Source of the DNA: RGIG5327 sp045612485
GTDB lineage: Bacteria; Verrucomicrobiota; Lentisphaeria; Victivallales; UBA1829
Assembly (NCBI GenBank): GCA_045612485.1
Contig: JAZKZE010000010.1
Coordinates: 1 to 10,099 of the forward strand
Direction: 5' to 3'
Length of the DNA: 10,099 nucleotides
In this document: positions 6,309 to 10,099 of the stretch, one piece after another
Position numbering within the stretch: the stretch's first letter is position 1
Layout of the letters: every line of letters starts with the position of its first letter
Notes under the pieces: generated by a model
Database searches by the model: none
The model's input: only the letters and a program-made list of their open reading frames with translations
What the model was told of the DNA's origin: nothing
Position numbers and translations under genes: made by a program

Positions 6309-8242
6309 AGGGGCAGGAGCAGCCGTAACGCAAGCTCACAGGGTACAGTTTTCCCTTCAAGAAAACTTCTCCCGTAATCCCGGCGGTTGTCAAAATGGAT
6401 CATATTCGTGCCTTCCACGTTATAAAAACGGAAGGTGAAATACAGTTGCGGCTCCTTCCCGTGGAAAGAGAGAGAATAAGGCACAAAAGATAATGGAATA
6501 TTGGCGATACCGGTCTCACCCGCCTGAGGGGTCACTGCATAGGATTTACCGTTTACCTCTACGGAAAAGGTTCCTCCGTTACCGCTGACAGGAAGAACAA
6601 GGGAAACAGCGGAAACTTCCATAGTACCTTCCGGCAGAGTAAATATTTTTGTTATTTCCATCCCCTCTTTGATCTCCATCTGCCCCCAGCCGCCCTGGAA
6701 CATACTGCTGGCATCCATAATGGAAAGATTCCAGTTTTTGTGTGCCGCTCCCGGAAAATCCGGATCTTCCAGCTCCACGCAGATCCCCCCCGGCTGGATT
6801 TTTTTCATAATCATAGGTTCATAGGTATATGCGTACAGGGGATAGGCTCCGTAACAGATAAAGATACCGCATACAAGAAAAAGAAGCATACGCAAAAAAC
6901 TCTGCATACAGTGTACCCGGAACAACCGTCCCAGAAATACACCGGAAGCCACACACATCAGAGGCAGAACAGGCAGACGGAATCTTGCAAGGATGTAAAA
7001 TGCCGTCACGGAAAGAGCGTAAAGAAAAAGGAAACCGGCAAGAAGCATAAAATCTTTTTTTCTCCTGTAATATTTTCCGTAAAATCCTGCAAAAAGTCCG
7101 GCAAGGGCAAGAGCAACGATCACACCCGAGGGAAGAAAAAACTTCTTTTGCATAAAGGAACTTTTCATGGCATTATACTCTTCAGAAATATTGTTGGGAT
7201 GATCTTCCTGTGACCAGAAAAGAAGAAACTGTTTGCATTTGAGTTCCACCCAGGCTCCGGGTTCTTTCAAAGCATAGGAAAGGATCCTTACGGGAATGGA
7301 GATCACTTTTTCCTTCTTCATCCATTCCTGCCAGGAGGGGGTATGGGGGATCTCCAGTCCCGCCGGAGCTGCTTCCGGATTATTCCCCAGGGCAAGAACC
7401 GCTCCCCCGGCAGTGGAAGGTCCGGAAAGATGTCCTGTTTTTATTGTATTATAAGCAGCAAAGGGTATTTGCGGAAGAAGACAGGAGAAAAGGAATATTC
7501 CGCAGTACAGCAGTTTCTTTTTTATAGAAAAAAGAGGACTTTTACGCAGAAAAAGGGCAGAAACGATCAGTGGGAGAAAGAAAAGAGTATTGCCTCTTGT
7601 CAGCATGGAAAGACCAAGTACAAGTCCGGCAAAAGTCCATTTTTTCCAATCCGGTTTTCCCAGAGAATTTACTGTAAGATCAAAAAGAAGGATAATAAAA
7701 AATGCCTGTAAAATTTCCAAAAGAGCGTATGGTGTGAAATAGATAAGAATAGAGGAAAACGCCGCAAGAATACTTGCTGCAAGTCCGGCAAAGACTCCGG
7801 CAGTGCGCATAGCGCATTTTCCTGCAAAAAATATGATCCCGCCTCCCAGAAGCGTTTGCAGTATTGCGGTTATTGCAGGCCCGGAAGCACTTCCGGCAAA
7901 CCGGCACAGCGGCAGAAAAATCGTGTAATAAAAGGGCTGATAATAGAATGTATCAGGCAGTTTTCCCTGCAATATCCCGTCGGCAATACGGATATAAGTA
8001 GCCATATCCGATTCTTTCATGGGGGAAGTCGTTGCAGAATCGTTTTGCAGCAGTTCAAAGGAAACGATAAACCGGAAGATCATTCCCAGAAAGGTGATCC
8101 CCCACAGGAAATAATAAGGGTGTTCTTTGAGAAGAAGAGAAAAACGGGAGAAAAGACTTCCCCCGTTTTTTTGCAGTAAAGGAGCTTTCTTTTCTGTTTT
8201 TTTTGCAGAAGAAAAACTCCTTTCTGAAGAAAAAGAGGACAT
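6299..8242 (-). CDS. GT-C membrane glycosyltransferase (family 39/PMT_2-like) with C-terminal beta-rich domain
   Basis: A 647-residue polytopic membrane protein. After a basic cytoplasmic N-terminus (1-40) come about ten hydrophobic segments up to residue 470. The first extracytoplasmic loop carries the acidic motif ESDMATYIRIADGIL (77-91), matching the acidic catalytic position of GT-C enzymes that use lipid-linked sugars. YYQPFYYTIFLP (100-111), LTRGNTLFFLPL (214-225) and ARFRLPVLPL (419-428) also fit this superfamily. Residues about 475-647 lack membrane segments and alternate like beta strands, suggesting an extracytoplasmic sandwich domain. It probably glycosylates a lipid or protein of the envelope; donor and acceptor are unknown. 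The start has GAGG 5 nt upstream and lies 7 nt after the frr stop, indicating co-transcription with pyrH and frr. Confidence 0.85.
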   Translation of the reverse strand: MSSFSSERSFSSAKKTEKKAPLLQKNGGSLFSRFSLLLKEHPYYFLWGITFLGMIFRFIVSFELLQNDSATTSPMKESDMATYIRIADGILQGKLPDTFYYQPFYYTIFLPLCRFAGSASGPAITAILQTLLGGGIIFFAGKCAMRTAGVFAGLAASILAAFSSILIYFTPYALLEILQAFFIILLFDLTVNSLGKPDWKKWTFAGLVLGLSMLTRGNTLFFLPLIVSALFLRKSPLFSIKKKLLYCGIFLFSCLLPQIPFAAYNTIKTGHLSGPSTAGGAVLALGNNPEAAPAGLEIPHTPSWQEWMKKEKVISIPVRILSYALKEPGAWVELKCKQFLLFWSQEDHPNNISEEYNAMKSSFMQKKFFLPSGVIVALALAGLFAGFYGKYYRRKKDFMLLAGFLFLYALSVTAFYILARFRLPVLPLMCVASGVFLGRLFRVHCMQSFLRMLLFLVCGIFICYGAYPLYAYTYEPMIMKKIQPGGICVELEDPDFPGAAHKNWNLSIMDASSMFQGGWGQMEIKEGMEITKIFTLPEGTMEVSAVSLVLPVSGNGGTFSVEVNGKSYAVTPQAGETGIANIPLSFVPYSLSFHGKEPQLYFTFRFYNVEGTNMIHFDNRRDYGRSFLEGKTVPCELALRLLLPLKK

Positions 8243-8249
8243 AAAAGCC

Positions 8250-8810
8250 TCAGATCGCCATCAGTTCAGATTCTTTATCGGCGGCACAGTCATCAATTTT
8301 CTTGATGTAGCTGTCGGTAAGTTTCTGGATGTCATCATTGAGTTTCTTGAGTTCGTCCTCAGTGATCTCGGAAGCCTTCTGGGCTTTTTTAGCGGCATCG
8401 TTACCGTCACGTCTTGCATTACGGATGGAGATCTTGGCTTCTTCAGCGCGGGCCTTCACCTGTTTTGCAAGAGCTTTTCTGCGGTCTTCACTCAGCGGGG
8501 GGATGGGCAGGCGGATGAGTTTGCCGTCGCTGACAGGAGAGATCCCCAGATTGGAATCGATCAGTGCTTTTTCGATCGCTTTCACTGCGGTCTGATCCCA
8601 GGGCTGGATCACCAGAAGACGGGGTTCGGGAGTAGAGATTCCCGCCATATCTTTGATACGGGTCATCGCTCCATAATATTCTGCCATGATATTTTCCACC
8701 AGGGCAGGAGAAGCCTTGCCTGTACGGATCGCCTGAAAATCTGTTTTCATGGCATCTTCCGCCATCATCATCTTTTCTTCCAGTTCATCCATCAAATTTT
8801 CCAACGCCAT
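8250..8810 (-). CDS. frr: ribosome recycling factor
   Basis: A 186-residue protein matching ribosome recycling factor along its length (usually about 185). With EF-G it splits post-termination ribosomes. Conserved stretches are IRTGKASPALVENI (28-41), IQPWD (68-72), SNLGISPVSDGKLIRLPIPP (86-105), LSEDRRK (106-112) and SIRNARRDGND (128-138) with R133, which corresponds to a highly conserved arginine of the family. The long N- and C-terminal helices are heptad-like and charged, as expected for its three-helix bundle. GGAGG lies 5 nt before the ATG. pyrH ends 50 nt upstream, with no terminator between, so the pair forms the familiar pyrH-frr unit. Confidence 0.97.
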   Translation of the reverse strand: MALENLMDELEEKMMMAEDAMKTDFQAIRTGKASPALVENIMAEYYGAMTRIKDMAGISTPEPRLLVIQPWDQTAVKAIEKALIDSNLGISPVSDGKLIRLPIPPLSEDRRKALAKQVKARAEEAKISIRNARRDGNDAAKKAQKASEITEDELKKLNDDIQKLTDSYIKKIDDCAADKESELMAI

Positions 8811-8860
8811 AAAAACCTCCTTTTTTGTAATTATTCTTATATGCGTGTTTTTTATTTATA

Positions 8861-9583
8861 TCAATTATTGTTTACCACAGTTCCCACAGAAAAATCTCCG
8901 CTGAGAACTTTGCACAAAGCTCCCTCTTCCGCAAAATCAAAGACAATAATATGCAGATCATTGTCTTCACAGAGAGAGAAGGCGGAAGCATCCATAACTT
9001 TCAGCTGTCTTGCAAGAGCCTCTCTGAAAGAGATTTTTTCAAATCTTTCGGCGGAGGGATCTTTTTTCGGATCGGCGGTATAAATGCCATTTACCTTTGT
9101 TGCCTTGAGAAGAGCCTGCGCCTTGATCTCCAATGCCCGCAATGCCGCAGTGGTATCGGTAGTGAAATAGGGACAGCCGGTTCCGGCGGCAAAGATCACA
9201 AGTTCCCCTTTATCCAGCTGTGCAAGAGCCTTATCCCGGTCAAAACGGGGGGCAAAAGGTGCAAGATCGCTTGCGGCGTGAACATGACAGGAAATCCCGG
9301 CACTTGTAAAAGCATCTTTCAGGCAGAGAGCATTCATTACAGTAGCCAGCATCCCCATGTGGTCTGCTGTGACTCTGTCCATACCGCCCTGTGAGCCGGC
9401 AAGCCCCCTCCAGATATTTCCTGCGCCCACAACAAGGGCGATCTGTGCGCCCATATCAAGAGCTTCTTTGACTCTGCGGACAATACTGCGGACAGCATCC
9501 GCATCGTAACCGTGTTCCTTATCCCCTTTCAAAGATTCTCCGCTGATCTTCAAAAGTGTGCGTTTGTAGATGAGTTCTGCCAT
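8861..9583 (-). CDS. pyrH: UMP kinase
   Basis: A 240-residue bacterial UMP kinase of the amino acid kinase fold, converting UMP to UDP in the cytosol as a hexamer. Visible motifs: LLKISGESL (10-18), VVGAGNIWRG (51-60), TADHMGMLATVMNAL (72-86), AAGTGCPYFTTDTTAALRA (132-150), KVNGIYTADP (163-172) and MDASAFSLCEDNDLHIIVF (197-215). The glycine motif reads GAGN where most relatives have GGGN. I use the ATG at 9583: AAAGG is 6 nt upstream and the protein starts MAELIYKRTLLKISG as in homologues. An ATG seven codons earlier would remove that ribosome binding site from use. No rpsB or tsf precedes it here, unlike in many genomes. Confidence 0.96.
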   Translation of the reverse strand: MAELIYKRTLLKISGESLKGDKEHGYDADAVRSIVRRVKEALDMGAQIALVVGAGNIWRGLAGSQGGMDRVTADHMGMLATVMNALCLKDAFTSAGISCHVHAASDLAPFAPRFDRDKALAQLDKGELVIFAAGTGCPYFTTDTTAALRALEIKAQALLKATKVNGIYTADPKKDPSAERFEKISFREALARQLKVMDASAFSLCEDNDLHIIVFDFAEEGALCKVLSGDFSVGTVVNNN

Positions 9584-9609
9584 AAAAAACCTTTCGTTAT
9601 ACAACTATT

Positions 9610-9638
9610 AAGATAATACACAAAACGTCATTCGTAAA
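9610..9638 (-). promoter_or_regulatory. candidate pyrH promoter
   Basis: On the minus strand TTTACG (9638-9633) and TATCTT (9615-9610) are 17 nt apart, each matching 4 of 6 consensus bases; TATTAT (9618-9613) is an overlapping alternative -10. Transcription would start about 20-25 nt before the pyrH ATG. The AT-rich palindrome just upstream could be an UP-like element or operator. Confidence 0.38.
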
Positions 9639-9642
9639 GTGC

Positions 9643-9664
9643 AAAATCAAAAATTTTTGATTTT
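9643..9664. promoter_or_regulatory. perfect 22-bp AT-rich palindrome upstream of pyrH
   Basis: AAAATCAAAAA (9643-9653) is followed directly by its exact reverse complement (9654-9664), with no spacer. It ends 4 nt upstream of the candidate -35 of pyrH. Six T follow on the plus strand, so a weak terminator for plus-strand transcription is conceivable, but the stem is nearly all A-T and has no loop. A regulator binding site or an A-tract bend is equally possible. Confidence 0.5.
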
Positions 9665-9832
9665 TTACTCATTTTCGTCTGTTTACAGGATATTTTTCCA
9701 TGTATATGCGCCTTGCGACAGCCTTCCCGGCACAGGGCACAGCAGATTCAGAAAACAGAAACCTCCTTCCCTCTGCCCAAACAGGAAGTGCAGGACTTTT
9801 TCCGGAAGCCATGCAGAAATACAGAAAATAAA

Positions 9833-10099
9833 CACAGCTGTCCCATAAAATCATGGAAAAAAGAGAAATGTTCGGTTGCCAGGCGAGGCGGTTGCCAACC
9901 AGCGCGCAGTGGATGTGCGAATGAACCGCAGGGCAATCGCCTTGCGGACGCTCACAAAGAATTGTGAGCGTATGAGCCAGCAGCGAGCACTAAGCCGCGA
10001 GAGAATGAGGGCGTTTTTTGCCCGAATGAACGCAGGCGCGTATAATGGAAAAAGAAACTGCCGCATTACGAAAGAGTTTGACTGCACAAAAGGAAAAAG
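9833..10099 (+). repeat. 267-bp inverted repeat, right copy (B)
   Basis: This is the inverted partner of 4-270, about 97% identical and colinear without indels. It runs to the very end of the window, so the true repeat may extend further. The 10-bp hairpin (ACGCTCACAA / TTGTGAGCGT) is intact; its loop reads AGAA here and GGAA in copy A on the same strand, so the change falls in the unpaired part. The GGCGG/CCGCC hairpin of copy A is altered here by three clustered substitutions. The equivalent 78-codon frame (10087 down to 9851) is open but probably not translated. A repeat at both ends of an odd-length window suggests assembly breakpoints at a multicopy sequence; that is inference. Confidence 0.93.
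10018..10046 (+). promoter_or_regulatory. outward-facing promoter-like motif in repeat copy B
   Basis: TTGCCC at 10018-10023 and TATAAT at 10041-10046 are separated by exactly 17 nt. The -35 matches consensus at 4 of 6 positions and the -10 at 6 of 6. It reads off the right end of the window. A second TTGACT-like hexamer occurs at about 10078-10083, and AAAAGGA lies close to the end. This mirrors the motif in copy A. Confidence 0.42.

Larger units (their letters stand above)
9584..9832. other. gene-free leader between pyrH and repeat copy B
   Basis: A 249-bp gap. Near pyrH it holds the candidate promoter and palindrome. The outer part (about 9690-9832) contains no gene I can support: the open frames here (minus-strand 9854-9669 and plus-strand ones) have no family-like sequence and run into the repeat. 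No tRNA or recognised riboswitch was found. Confidence 0.65.

Noticed and set aside
8127..9083. 318-codon plus-strand open frame opposite frr and pyrH
   Set aside because: Antisense shadow of two universally conserved genes, with no recognisable domain.
9690..9800. Loose resemblance on the minus strand to cobalamin riboswitch elements (GGGAAGG, GCTGTGCCC, CCGGGAAGGC)
   Set aside because: The GGTG and CCCCGCAACTG core elements are missing, the order does not fit, and the downstream gene is pyrH, not a cobalamin-related gene.
4..10099. Whole window as a composite transposon
   Set aside because: The flanking repeats contain no transposase and no visible terminal inverted repeats of their own, no target-site duplication can be checked, and the cargo is essential housekeeping genes.

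Overview
The window is a 10.1 kb stretch of bacterial chromosome made mostly of housekeeping genes. It is bounded at both ends by the same 267-bp repeat in inverted orientation. Strong AGGAGG-type ribosome binding sites, moderate GC and a class 1B dihydroorotate dehydrogenase with its own PyrK subunit suggest a Firmicutes-type anaerobe. The protein style fits the Negativicutes (Veillonellaceae/Dialister-like), but that placement is an impression, not a proven assignment.

Layout from left to right: (1) repeat copy A (4-270); (2) a minus-strand block read right to left, lepA - pyrK - pyrD - intrinsic terminator - zinc-ribbon protein - yfcE-type phosphodiesterase (4849 down to 286); (3) a gene-free gap (4850-5263) with candidate divergent promoters, two of them overlapped by inverted repeats; (4) a small plus-strand pair, a class I SAM methyltransferase and a hotdog acyl-CoA thioesterase (5264-6281); (5) a second minus-strand block, pyrH - frr - a large GT-C membrane glycosyltransferase (9583 down to 6299), converging on the thioesterase; (6) a 250-bp gene-free leader upstream of pyrH containing a perfect AT-rich palindrome; (7) repeat copy B (9833-10099).

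How the genes work together: pyrK/pyrD (orotate synthesis) and pyrH (UMP to UDP) are both pyrimidine nucleotide genes but sit in separate blocks. lepA and frr are both translation factors acting on the ribosome. The glycosyltransferase follows frr by only 7 nt, where many bacteria carry uppS/cdsA, and probably decorates a cell-envelope component. The methyltransferase/thioesterase pair, the zinc-ribbon protein and the phosphodiesterase have known folds but unknown substrates.

No phage, CRISPR, toxin-antitoxin or defence system is visible. The most interesting non-genic signal is the inverted repeat. Its two copies are 97% identical over 267 bp (8 substitutions, no indels) and keep a 10-bp hairpin intact, with one substitution falling in the loop. 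Each copy also carries a promoter-like TTGCCC-N17-TATAAT pointing outwards from the window. The repeat's 78-codon open frame looks non-coding. The repeats could be a dispersed element family, could let the 9.6 kb between them invert, or could be the shared leader of a multicopy locus lying just outside both edges.
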